Of a DNA stretch of 19,597 nt, positions 8,076 to 15,358 are shown in pieces. How positions within the stretch are numbered: the first letter of the stretch is position 1; each line of letters starts with the position of its first letter. Source of the DNA: Chitinophagales bacterium (GTDB taxonomy: Bacteria; Bacteroidota; Bacteroidia; Chitinophagales; UBA2359); assembly GCA_020629335.1 (NCBI GenBank), contig JAHDDN010000053.1, positions 1-19,597 on the forward strand, given 5' to 3'. The notes under the pieces are model-generated. The model did not search any database, had not been told where the DNA came from, and saw only the letters and a list, made by a program, of their open reading frames with translations. Position numbers and translations under genes: made by a program.

Positions 8076-8447
8076 ATGAACTACTTAGCCATTTTCATAG
8101 GCGGAGGTTGCGGTAGTATGCTGCGCTTCTATTTCTCCCGTTTTAACAATCCCGAAACCCTTCATTTACCAATCGGCACTATGATCGCCAATTTCCTAAG
8201 TTGTATCGTATTAGGCTATACTGCCGCTTATCTTGCCCAAGAAAGCAGCAATGATTGGCCCATCAAAGCCCTCATTGCCGTCGGTTTTTGTGGCGGTTTT
8301 TCCACCTTCTCCACCTTCAGTTTAGAAAGCTTCAAATTACTAAGAGATGGTTTTCCGCTCTATGCCTTGGGTAATATTTTTATCAGTATTATTATTTGTT
8401 TGCTGGCCATTTGGTTGGGGTATTGCTTGCAGGGGTTGACCAAATAA
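8076..8447 (+). CDS. crcB: CrcB/Fluc fluoride ion channel
   Basis: A 123-residue protein with four hydrophobic helices, the normal length for a single-gene homodimeric Fluc channel. It shows the family motifs GGGCGSMLRF (9-18), LPIGTMIANF (31-40, with the pore Asn39) and GFCGGFSTFSTFS (70-82, with the pore Phe pair F78 and F81). Fluc channels export fluoride down its gradient and protect cytoplasmic enzymes. The start codon follows the stop of the WecA-like gene by one base (TAAGATG), so it should be co-transcribed and translationally coupled. I see no fluoride riboswitch upstream, and any would have to act on the whole operon. Confidence 0.97.
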   Translation: MNYLAIFIGGGCGSMLRFYFSRFNNPETLHLPIGTMIANFLSCIVLGYTAAYLAQESSNDWPIKALIAVGFCGGFSTFSTFSLESFKLLRDGFPLYALGNIFISIIICLLAIWLGYCLQGLTK

Positions 8448-8460
8448 GACATTGTAGGAT

Positions 8461-8477
8461 ACGTTGCGCTGCAACGT
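8461..8477. repeat. Short perfect hairpin after crcB
   Basis: A 7-bp stem, ACGTTGC with GCAACGT, around a 3-nt loop, 13 bp after the crcB stop. There is no T run, so it is not a clear terminator; it looks like a small dispersed palindrome and could protect the mRNA 3' end. Confidence 0.55.
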
Positions 8478-8514
8478 CTGTACGGGTTGAAATATTTATC
8501 ATTATGCATTAAAT

Positions 8515-8747
8515 TTGGGGCTTCCCGTGCGCTTGTAGGGGCCGACCTATGTGTCGGCCCTCCCGATTTGGGCGCACACATATGTGCGCCTCTACGAGAT
8601 GGGTTACGCCCGGTCGGGCTATCCGCTCTTATGTGGCTATGCGTCTGCTACTACGCTAAGGCGCTCTTGTCTGCCCTATCGGGCCAGCCTACGTGCGCCT
8701 AAGCTCCATAAGCAGCCCCATTGACGCCACATACCGCTACTATCCCT
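8515..8747 (+). repeat. Structured dispersed element, copy 2
   Basis: It begins TTGGGGCTTCCC like copy 3, and has two nested palindromes instead of one: GGGCCGAC/GTCGGCCC (8539-8546, 8553-8560) and GGCGCACA/TGTGCGCC (8571-8578, 8583-8590). The conserved core starts with GGTCGGGCTATCCG at 8612, has TATGTGGC (8630-8637) pairing with GCCACATA (8726-8733), an inner hairpin GCCC-tatc-GGGC (8673-8684), and ends ATCCCT at 8747. The long outer stem seen in copies 1 and 3 is degraded here. Confidence 0.85.
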
Positions 8748-8810
8748 AAGCCTTTTTAGTGATGAGTGCATAGCGATGAGCGATGAGTATTTCATTGCTT
8801 GTGATTAAAT

Positions 8811-8845
8811 TCTCCCCTTATTGAAGGGGAGATGCCCGCAGGGCA
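8811..8845. repeat. Tandem hairpins (intergenic palindromic repeat)
   Basis: A 9-bp stem TCTCCCCTT/AAGGGGAGA with loop ATTG (8811-8832) is followed at once by a 5-bp stem TGCCC/GGGCA with loop GCA (8833-8845). It resembles small mobile palindromes common in bacterial intergenic DNA; no gene product is expected. Confidence 0.65.
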
Positions 8846-8860
8846 GAGGGGTTGTTATTT

Positions 8861-8947
8861 AACGTTTTAACTGAATAACGTTTGAAAGTTTTAACCGAAT
8901 AAATTCAATCGATTCCAACGTTCAAAAGTTCTCAACGTTCCAACGTT
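8861..8947. repeat. AACGTT palindrome cluster
   Basis: AACGTT occurs five times in 87 bp (8861, 8877, 8917, 8934, 8942), mixed with GTTTTAAC- and AAAGTT-like words. The last two form AACGTTCCAACGTT (8934-8947), whose reverse complement occurs exactly at 15295-15308. It lies 2 bp past the stop codon (8950-8952) of the minus-strand gene. Confidence 0.7.
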
Positions 8948-8949
8948 TA

Positions 8950-10560
8950 TTAATCCATTTCCACCACAATCTTCCCCGTCTGAACAACAGCTTGATCTTG
9001 AACCAACTCCCATACATATAGTCCCGCTTTGAGTTGACTGATGTCTAGCTGTTTTTGATCAGTGATGGGGTATTTGAGCGCCAGCACACCATTGAGATGT
9101 CGGAACCTCAAGATCGCCTTATTTTGGGCAGCCTCCTTCCACTGAATATTAATCATCTCCTGAGCAGGATTCGGATAGAGCTGTAAGTGTTGCTGCTGAG
9201 AAAGCAATGCCTGAATATCTTGATTAGCAACTCCCACCACTATACTATCACAAGGATAGCCAGCACATTGTGTAAAACTACTATCCATTTTGACGACCCA
9301 TGCTTTGGAAGAATTTACCTGACTTTGTGGATTGGTATAACCAGCCAATACATAGCCTCCATCACTGGTACGTTCTATATCAAACATACTATCTTCACTT
9401 GCTATAGTAGTATCCTTTGCTAAAACAATAGTATTTTCCCATTCTCCTCCTGGATTAAAAACAGCTAAGGCACTACCTGTTCCAATTATATACAGCCCCT
9501 CTTCATCTAAATACCCATCAGTATGTTTAAATAAAGCAACAAAGCTGCCATCCTCTCTTATTACTGGCAGTATATTAATGGGATAACGATTAGGATAAAA
9601 ATAAGGTCCATCAAAATCATTGGGATAATATTGTTCCCAAACTAGCTCTCCTTCATAAGTATATTTGCCAAAAACCCAAGAATGCATATAATCAAGATCA
9701 TCATCAATAGGCCCAATTTGAGATAATAAGAAATGCTCTTCATCAATGGGTATGATAAGTGGTCCAGTTAAATACCAATAATCATCAATAATGTTTTCTT
9801 CAATAATTTCTCCCGTATTTGGGTCTAACTGAATTAGTAAGTTAACTCTTGTGGTATAGTCACAAGTAGTAAAAGCGCCTTCTTCCAACTCACAAGAATT
9901 GCAGGCCAATAGTATATTACCATTAGGCATTTCCAAATGACTATAACATATTAAATGCCTCTCCACATCCTCTGGTGTAAATAAAGGCTCTTCTATTATC
10001 TGCATCCATTCCATTTCACCCATACTATCCGTTTCGATAATGAGTGCTTTTGAGTGACCTATATATGCTCCACTAGTATCAATTTCTGCTGCTGCCCCAG
10101 TGATGAGTAGACTAGCGTCAGACAATTCAGAAATTTGTCCAATTACGTCATAAGATAAATTTTCAGTAGCAGTAAATCTATGTGTCCAGATGATATCAGC
10201 TTCATCATCAATTTTAAATAGTACGGTTTCAAAATCACCAGAGGCAACTCTTTCATTAATGCTGAGTACATAATTACCATCACTGGTAGCAAGGCAATTG
10301 TGGGGTCTTTCCCAACCCCACAAGTCGCCTATCAATAATGTTTTAGTAAATACTTCTTCTCCAGCTATATCTAACTTTTTAGCATAAAATTCCTGTAGCC
10401 CAGTAAACTTAAATCCAAAGACCAAAAAGCCATCAGAAGTTTCTATTACTTTACCTGAATTAACAGGCTCTACCCCATCCCCAAAAGTATGGTTAAAGTA
10501 GTTTTGAGCCGCTAAGTTGCTAGCGATTAGGAAGAATAGTATTAATAAAATGTTTTTCAT
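8950..10560 (-). CDS. Secreted T9SS protein with propeller-like repeats
   Basis: A 536-residue protein with a clear signal peptide (1-18, hydrophobic LLILFFLIASNLAA, cleaved before QNYFN). Its body is built of diverged beta units containing SDGxYVLxG-type motifs: TSDGFLVFGF (41-50), ATSDGNYVLS (91-100) and a late TSDGGYVLAGYTN. Such units are seen in beta-propeller and delta-60-type repeat proteins; the fold is inferred. The last 78 residues (459-536, from LQLYPNPAQEM) form a T9SS type A sorting domain ending in KIVVEMD. No catalytic residues are recognisable. Its ATG overlaps the stop of the upstream metalloprotease gene by one base (TAATG), so the two should be translated together and may act together outside the cell. 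Function unknown. Confidence 0.88.
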   Translation of the reverse strand: MKNILLILFFLIASNLAAQNYFNHTFGDGVEPVNSGKVIETSDGFLVFGFKFTGLQEFYAKKLDIAGEEVFTKTLLIGDLWGWERPHNCLATSDGNYVLSINERVASGDFETVLFKIDDEADIIWTHRFTATENLSYDVIGQISELSDASLLITGAAAEIDTSGAYIGHSKALIIETDSMGEMEWMQIIEEPLFTPEDVERHLICYSHLEMPNGNILLACNSCELEEGAFTTCDYTTRVNLLIQLDPNTGEIIEENIIDDYWYLTGPLIIPIDEEHFLLSQIGPIDDDLDYMHSWVFGKYTYEGELVWEQYYPNDFDGPYFYPNRYPINILPVIREDGSFVALFKHTDGYLDEEGLYIIGTGSALAVFNPGGEWENTIVLAKDTTIASEDSMFDIERTSDGGYVLAGYTNPQSQVNSSKAWVVKMDSSFTQCAGYPCDSIVVGVANQDIQALLSQQQHLQLYPNPAQEMINIQWKEAAQNKAILRFRHLNGVLALKYPITDQKQLDISQLKAGLYVWELVQDQAVVQTGKIVVEMD

Positions 10561-13500
10561 TATTTGGTAATTATCAGTTTAGCCACACTGCTCATTCCCT
10601 CTATTTGGACAAAATAAATTCCCTCATTGAGTGCAGTGACATCTAAAGATATACCTTCATAGTTAAGCAAGCAATCTTTTAACGGTTTTTGTAAGGCTAA
10701 TTGAGCTGATAAGTTAAATATTTTGAGAGATGCCCCTAAATCTAACTCATGATGATCAAACTGTTCCCAAGATATTTTTACTTGTTCTGTAGCAGGATTA
10801 GGAAAGCAAACTAATTGATTGAAATTCGGTTGCTTACTAACTTGATTGATATTTCTTTTTGGGGCATTACGTGTATATGATTTATCTTCCAAATTGGCTA
10901 AAGCAGATTCAGCCATCGTATTATACTTAGATTGCTTATTTTGTGTAATCTCTAATATTGTTGAACGATTAGTTTTCCCAGTGCCATCAGATTGAATTTC
11001 GCCTCTATTAATGGCAGTAAGCAATGTTTTAAATTCTTCATCTTCAGATGTGTTCACATTAAATTGTGCTAATTCTTGTTCCGCTTCTAAACTGTCTTTA
11101 CGGACCACTAAATTAATAATTAATAGTTTGTCACTCCAGCTTTCCCCTTTGTCTCGTAAAAATTGGCGTAAACCAGCGATATTTTGAGTATTAACAAAGT
11201 TGATGATGGTGTAAATATCTTGTGTTAATATAGTGCCAGTTCCATTAGTATTGGTAACTTCATTGCCTCCACCGCCAATGATTCCTGAAATTGGAAGACA
11301 TGCATTGTCGTCAGGCCAATCTTGGCATAAGTTAGCAATAACATTAACACTGGTGGATGCCGTTGAAAATGTTGATGGGAATAGAGTTGGTCCATGATTA
11401 AAAACTATATTTTGATTGTCAGAATTCATTACAACTCTATCAAAACTATTATCATTCTCTAAGCTATTAAGTTCATTGGCATAAAACTGATTGTTTTGAG
11501 CATTACAATTTCCTTGAGGGTCTAAGGATAAGGGAGTTAAATCTTCAGCATCATCAAAGTGAAAATAGCTAGAAGGTTTAGTGCTGGCATCAATTTCATC
11601 AAATGTGTTACAAGCCATTTGCAAACCTTGATTAGCTCCTCTAACATCTACACATGTATAGAATGAACCTGTAAAATAGTTTTTTTGGATGATACTTTCA
11701 TCTATAGTTGGAGATTGAAGAGCTGAATTGAAGCTATTATCAACACATATTCCAGCTTGGTCGTTATAAGTAGTAAGTTCATTGTCATGAATTTGGCAAG
11801 CAAAAGATTCTTTTATATAAATATGAAATCCATCATCAATTCCATATTCATTATTCAAGAAATAGTTATCGGATATTTGAGATAAAGGATTAGCATTTAG
11901 AGTAATTCCTCTTTTACATTCTTCAAAATTATTATTGCGAATTGTTACAGGAGAAGCTAAATCATTGAGTCCATAAACCTCTATAGCGGTAGATAATTTT
12001 TCAAATTCATTAGGTGCTTCAGCCTCATCTCCAATAGAAAGTAATGAATTGCTTACCTTCATTCCTCCTAATTCATAAGAGCTTTGGTTAAAAACCCCTG
12101 CATTTACATAAGAAATGAACTTGTTTCCAAACATATCGAAGTCATTGCTATTATTAACAATAACTTGATAATTTTCAATAGCTCCCCCATAAATTGAGCC
12201 ATTATTAAAGCCTCCATCACCAATGTTAATTGGAATATCAATGAGATAATTGTCAGAGCAATCGATAAATTTATCTTTACCTAAGCCCTTGTAATATGCT
12301 ATAAATTTTAAGGATTGAGTAAACAAGCTATTAGTAATTCTATTGGAGTAATTTTCGTCCCTATCACTTGAAACATGAATGGAATTATAGTTATTATAAA
12401 AGTTGGATTGGTCGACTTGTATGATCCCACCATCATTATTATAAGCTAAACAACCTAAAGCACTTCTACTAACTAATGCCTCATTGGCAAAAGCAATAGT
12501 ACTTTCTTCAACTACGACTAAACCTAAACTGCCATTATTTTCTGTTGAAAAATCAGCAGGTTCTGCTCCCTCTCCAAAAACAACTATTCCATCCCAAAAA
12601 ACATCCATATTGTATTGTAAATCAGCATTTCCCGTTGCATTAAGCCATATTATATTTGTTCCATCAAATAAGTTGTCATCATAAATACTTGACAAATAAG
12701 AGCAATTTGTTATTTCTAAAACACCTCCCTCTTCTACATAAATTCTTGATTTTGGTGTAAATAGAACAGTACAACCATCAAAACTTAACCTTCCTCCTTC
12801 TTTAACATAAATAATTCCATCCACAAATATTTTTTCATTTACGTGAAATTCATCACTTGTAACTTGAAGATTACTCCAAGACTCGCTGAGTAAAAGAAAT
12901 AAATTATTCTTCAAAAAATATCTCATTCGTTTTTTTTGCCCTTCTGTAAAACCATCTCTTAAATTCCCACTATAACACATTACATTATTATATACATCAG
13001 GGAGCCCGTCTGTATATGTATTTGTATAGCATAATGGGTCACCATCTTGAGCAATATGGGGAGGAGTATCACAAATAAAGTCTCCTAATATTTGACAATC
13101 ATCATCTGATGTCCCATCATCGCTGTCTGACTCACTCTCACAACTATAATCAGAACCAGCTATCCCAAAAGTATGTTGTAAACCTAAAAAATGTCCAAAT
13201 TCATGAGCAACAGTTTTAGAAAAATGATCTTGTGTGCCCTCAATCTCAGCAAAATTTTCTTCATTAACTCTCACATAGGCACCTAATGAAGCGTGGTTGC
13301 CGCCGTCACTGTCCTCTATCAAAAATACATTAAGATAATTATTAGGCCATCTATACCTTGAAAAAGCTTTTTGTGTTGTTTGGTTATCGCTACCTGAAAG
13401 AATCATATCATATTCATCTTCTGATATCAAATATTCTTGAAGGCCAAAGTTAACTAAATTATTTCCATTAGGATCAATTGGTGCTAACTGAAATTGAATG

Positions 13501-13925
13501 TTAGTTGGTGACATATCTCCAGAGTAACCACCATCATATATGTCATTGACATCTGCGATGCAATTTTCAAAAACAGAATGATCAATAGAGTAATCGAATG
13601 TTTTTTTAATAACATGAAAAACAACATTAATAGTTAAAATCTCAGGATTAAGCACAGGCTCAGGATCATCGGTAAATTCGTGAGCTGCATCACAAGGAGT
13701 AGTGTAAAAACCACATCCAGGTAGTGTTGGACAACCTGTTACAGAGGTTTCCCAAAGGTTTTTAAGTATTGATGTCGATTCTTCTGGAGGTAGTAAGTTG
13801 CACTCAGCATTTTGCGCATGAATTCCTATAGAAACAATACACAATAGTATAAGAGCAAGAATGCTTTTTTGAAATAATAAAAATATATTATTTGCAGATT
13901 TAAAATGGTTTGGAAATTTCTTCAT
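10560..13925 (-). CDS. Secreted M43-type (pappalysin/cytophagalysin-like) metalloprotease with beta-helix region and T9SS tail
   Basis: A 1121-residue protein. Residues 1-37 form a long signal peptide (hydrophobic 14-36, cut after HA). The protease domain (about 95-350) has the metzincin zinc motif HEFGHFLGLQH (241-251), DTPPH (286-290) typical of the cytophagalysin/pappalysin family, and a Met-turn NVMCYSG (M316). The middle (about 360-880) is rich in short Asn/Gly turns (NNxFxx, GDGGFNNG) and reads like a right-handed parallel beta-helix of the PbH1/NosD type. Residues 1038-1121, from LVCFPNPATEQ, are a T9SS sorting domain ending in KLIITK. The enzyme should be exported to the cell surface or medium; its substrate is unknown. 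It is the first gene of a two-gene minus-strand unit. The start is chosen by the signal peptide (MKKF); no Shine-Dalgarno is seen. Confidence 0.92.
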   Translation of the reverse strand: MKKFPNHFKSANNIFLLFQKSILALILLCIVSIGIHAQNAECNLLPPEESTSILKNLWETSVTGCPTLPGCGFYTTPCDAAHEFTDDPEPVLNPEILTINVVFHVIKKTFDYSIDHSVFENCIADVNDIYDGGYSGDMSPTNIQFQLAPIDPNGNNLVNFGLQEYLISEDEYDMILSGSDNQTTQKAFSRYRWPNNYLNVFLIEDSDGGNHASLGAYVRVNEENFAEIEGTQDHFSKTVAHEFGHFLGLQHTFGIAGSDYSCESESDSDDGTSDDDCQILGDFICDTPPHIAQDGDPLCYTNTYTDGLPDVYNNVMCYSGNLRDGFTEGQKKRMRYFLKNNLFLLLSESWSNLQVTSDEFHVNEKIFVDGIIYVKEGGRLSFDGCTVLFTPKSRIYVEEGGVLEITNCSYLSSIYDDNLFDGTNIIWLNATGNADLQYNMDVFWDGIVVFGEGAEPADFSTENNGSLGLVVVEESTIAFANEALVSRSALGCLAYNNDGGIIQVDQSNFYNNYNSIHVSSDRDENYSNRITNSLFTQSLKFIAYYKGLGKDKFIDCSDNYLIDIPINIGDGGFNNGSIYGGAIENYQVIVNNSNDFDMFGNKFISYVNAGVFNQSSYELGGMKVSNSLLSIGDEAEAPNEFEKLSTAIEVYGLNDLASPVTIRNNNFEECKRGITLNANPLSQISDNYFLNNEYGIDDGFHIYIKESFACQIHDNELTTYNDQAGICVDNSFNSALQSPTIDESIIQKNYFTGSFYTCVDVRGANQGLQMACNTFDEIDASTKPSSYFHFDDAEDLTPLSLDPQGNCNAQNNQFYANELNSLENDNSFDRVVMNSDNQNIVFNHGPTLFPSTFSTASTSVNVIANLCQDWPDDNACLPISGIIGGGGNEVTNTNGTGTILTQDIYTIINFVNTQNIAGLRQFLRDKGESWSDKLLIINLVVRKDSLEAEQELAQFNVNTSEDEEFKTLLTAINRGEIQSDGTGKTNRSTILEITQNKQSKYNTMAESALANLEDKSYTRNAPKRNINQVSKQPNFNQLVCFPNPATEQVKISWEQFDHHELDLGASLKIFNLSAQLALQKPLKDCLLNYEGISLDVTALNEGIYFVQIEGMSSVAKLIITK

Positions 13926-14022
13926 GATTTTGAATTAAAGGGTTAAAAAAATATGATTTGGGGGATAATCATTAGATTCACATTGTTAAGTTAAGAAAAA
14001 TAAATGACAATTTAAAATGCAT

Positions 14023-14124
14023 ATGTTTTTAAGTCAAATTAAGGCTGAAAATCTTTTAGAGTATTCCTATTTATTAGGTGTGCCAATAGAATTAAGATTA
14101 GTGACAATATTTAGAGAAGAATAG
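14023..14124 (+). CDS. Possible 33-residue small protein
   Basis: An ATG-to-TAG frame in the 272-bp gap between the divergent protease and tryptophan dioxygenase genes, encoding MFLSQIKAENLLEYSYLLG followed by VPIELRLVTIFREE. Its amphipathic, leucine-rich composition looks more protein-like than most random frames in AT-rich DNA, but it has no recognisable family, no Shine-Dalgarno and no promoter of its own that I can identify. It could be a leader peptide, a degraded gene end or chance. Confidence 0.2.
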   Translation: MFLSQIKAENLLEYSYLLGVPIELRLVTIFREE

Positions 14125-14173
14125 CGATTATTTACGATTCTTACAATACTTAAGCTGTTTCCCTTTTTTTAGC

Positions 14174-14181
14174 TATTTTTG
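14174..14181 (+). promoter_or_regulatory. Candidate -7 box for tryptophan dioxygenase
   Basis: TATTTTTG matches the Bacteroidota -7 consensus TAnnTTTG and lies 16 bp before the ATG at 14198. Transcription from it would give a leader of about 10 nt. No clear -33 TTTG is present at the normal spacing. Confidence 0.4.
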
Positions 14182-14197
14182 TGGTCAAAACAAGCAT

Positions 14198-15139
14198 ATG
14201 GACCACCACTTTTCGGATGAAATCGTTGAGAAAATAAAGAAATTGGAGAAGAAGTATGCCACGATGGGGCAGGATATGAATTCCTACTTAGATGGTTTAC
14301 TTTATGCCGATTATCTCACCTATTGGGATTACGTCAATTTAGATGTACTACTCAACCTACAGCAACCCAAAACGCCTTTTAGGGATGAATTTATCTTTAT
14401 TTGCTACCACCAAATTACGGAGCTTTACTTTAAGCTGATTCTTCATGCAATGGAGCAAATCGCCGATACGCATAAGATCAAGGTGGAAGAATATGTGGTT
14501 CAGTTAAGACGAATCAATAACTATTTCGAGAATTTGATTCATTCTTTTAACATCATGATAGACGGGATGTATCAAGAGGAATTCTTGAAATTCCGTATGT
14601 CTCTTTTACCTGCGAGTGGCTTTCAGTCGGCACAATACCGAATGATCGAGATGTGCGCCGCTCCTTTGGGCAATCTATTGTCGATTAAGGCAAGAGACGA
14701 ATTTAAGGATTCGCCTTTAGAAGAACAATACGATCACCTTTACTGGAAAAAAGGCGCTACAGAATTAGCCACAGGCAAAAAAACACTCACCCTTCGTCAG
14801 TTTGAAATGAAATATCGGGCGGAATTTTTGCAGTTAGCAGAGAGCTATAAAGCCAAGAACCTATGGATGGTCTATAAGAGCATGAGCGAAGAAGATCAAC
14901 AAAATAAAGAACTGATTGAGCTACTTCGTCGTTTTGATCATAGAGCGAATGTACAATGGCCACTGATGCACTATCGTTCAGCAGTTCGCTACTTGAACCG
15001 AGAGCCACTTGAAATTGCAGCAACGGGTGGTACCAACTGGCAAAAGTACTTACCGCCTCGTTTCCAAGCGATTACTTTTTATCCTGAGTTGTGGACAGAG
15101 GAAGAGAAGGAGAATTGGGGAAAAAGCTTTGATATTTAG
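14198..15139 (+). CDS. kynA: Tryptophan 2,3-dioxygenase
   Basis: A 313-residue cytosolic haem enzyme that oxidises L-tryptophan with O2 to N-formylkynurenine, the first step of the kynurenine route. Family landmarks are TYWDYVNLDVLLNLQ (41-55), the substrate-pocket segment FICYHQITELYFK (67-79, with H71 equivalent to the distal His), ASGFQSAQYR (139-148, whose Arg binds the tryptophan carboxylate), the haem-ligand His258 in LMHYRSAVRYL, and the ATGGTNWQKYL loop (275-285), which replaces the commoner GTGGSSG. The overall length is slightly above the 280-300 of many bacterial enzymes, with a longer N-terminus. No other kynurenine gene is in the window. The gene is followed by a 154-bp inverted-repeat element and then icmF in the same direction. 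Confidence 0.93.
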   Translation: MDHHFSDEIVEKIKKLEKKYATMGQDMNSYLDGLLYADYLTYWDYVNLDVLLNLQQPKTPFRDEFIFICYHQITELYFKLILHAMEQIADTHKIKVEEYVVQLRRINNYFENLIHSFNIMIDGMYQEEFLKFRMSLLPASGFQSAQYRMIEMCAAPLGNLLSIKARDEFKDSPLEEQYDHLYWKKGATELATGKKTLTLRQFEMKYRAEFLQLAESYKAKNLWMVYKSMSEEDQQNKELIELLRRFDHRANVQWPLMHYRSAVRYLNREPLEIAATGGTNWQKYLPPRFQAITFYPELWTEEEKENWGKSFDI

Positions 15140-15146
15140 CATTGGG

Positions 15147-15300
15147 AACGTTGAGCTTGCTCTAAAAAGTCCATATTTGATGAGAATTGCATCTTATTAA
15201 ATCTTGATCAATGTTTAATGTGCAGATTTTCAAATACTTTGTAAATATGGGTTTTATGGCTTTTGTTTGGCCTTTTAGTTTTTAGAGCAGACTCAACGTT
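15147..15300. repeat. 154-bp element with 22-bp terminal inverted repeats (MITE-like)
   Basis: The left end (15147-15168) begins AACGTTGAG and ends TGCTCTAAAAA; the right end (15279-15300), read in reverse complement, matches it at 20 of 22 positions, differing only by CT versus TC in the middle. The 110-bp interior is AT-rich with no gene. No target-site duplication is obvious. It starts 8 bp after the tryptophan dioxygenase stop. It may be a miniature mobile element, or a long-range RNA stem between the two genes. Confidence 0.6.
15196..15219. promoter_or_regulatory. 24-bp imperfect palindrome
   Basis: ATTAAA-tc-TTGATCAA-tg-TTTAAT is symmetrical apart from the two dinucleotides. It lies about 140 bp before icmF, inside the inverted-repeat element. 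The size suits a dimeric repressor operator, but an AT-rich chance palindrome is possible. Confidence 0.3.
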
Positions 15301-15324
15301 GGAACGTTAAAAAGTTTTAACGTT
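15295..15324. repeat. AACGTT cluster upstream of icmF
   Basis: Three AACGTT palindromes in 30 bp (15295, 15303, 15319); the first is also the end of the inverted-repeat element, and a fourth opens that element at 15147. AACGTTGGAACGTT (15295-15308) is the exact reverse complement of 8934-8947. A short GTTCATA direct repeat follows at about 15331-15347. Confidence 0.65.
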
Positions 15325-15358
15325 TGAAAAGTTCATAGTTCATAGTTAAAACAAGATT

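Larger units (their letters stand above)
8448..8949. other. 502-bp gene-free region packed with intergenic repeats
   Basis: In order it holds: a perfect hairpin ACGTTGC-gct-GCAACGT (8461-8477) just after crcB; the structured element copy 2 (8515-8747) with two nested short palindromes; GATGAG three times (8761-8787); two adjacent hairpins (8811-8845); and five AACGTT palindromes (8861-8947). A 71-codon frame at 8487-8702 runs straight through the repeats and is not credible as a gene. The next gene, on the minus strand, ends at 8950. Confidence 0.85.

Noticed and set aside
8487..8702. 71-codon open frame on the + strand
   Set aside because: It runs through the structured repeat copy 2 and its palindromes; the encoded text is translated repeat, with no conserved protein feature.
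8448..8949. CRISPR array
   Set aside because: The repeats here are of different types and irregularly spaced, with no constant repeat-spacer pattern and no cas genes.
15009..15200. 63-codon frame overlapping the end of tryptophan dioxygenase
   Set aside because: It is out of frame within a strongly supported gene and runs into the inverted-repeat element.
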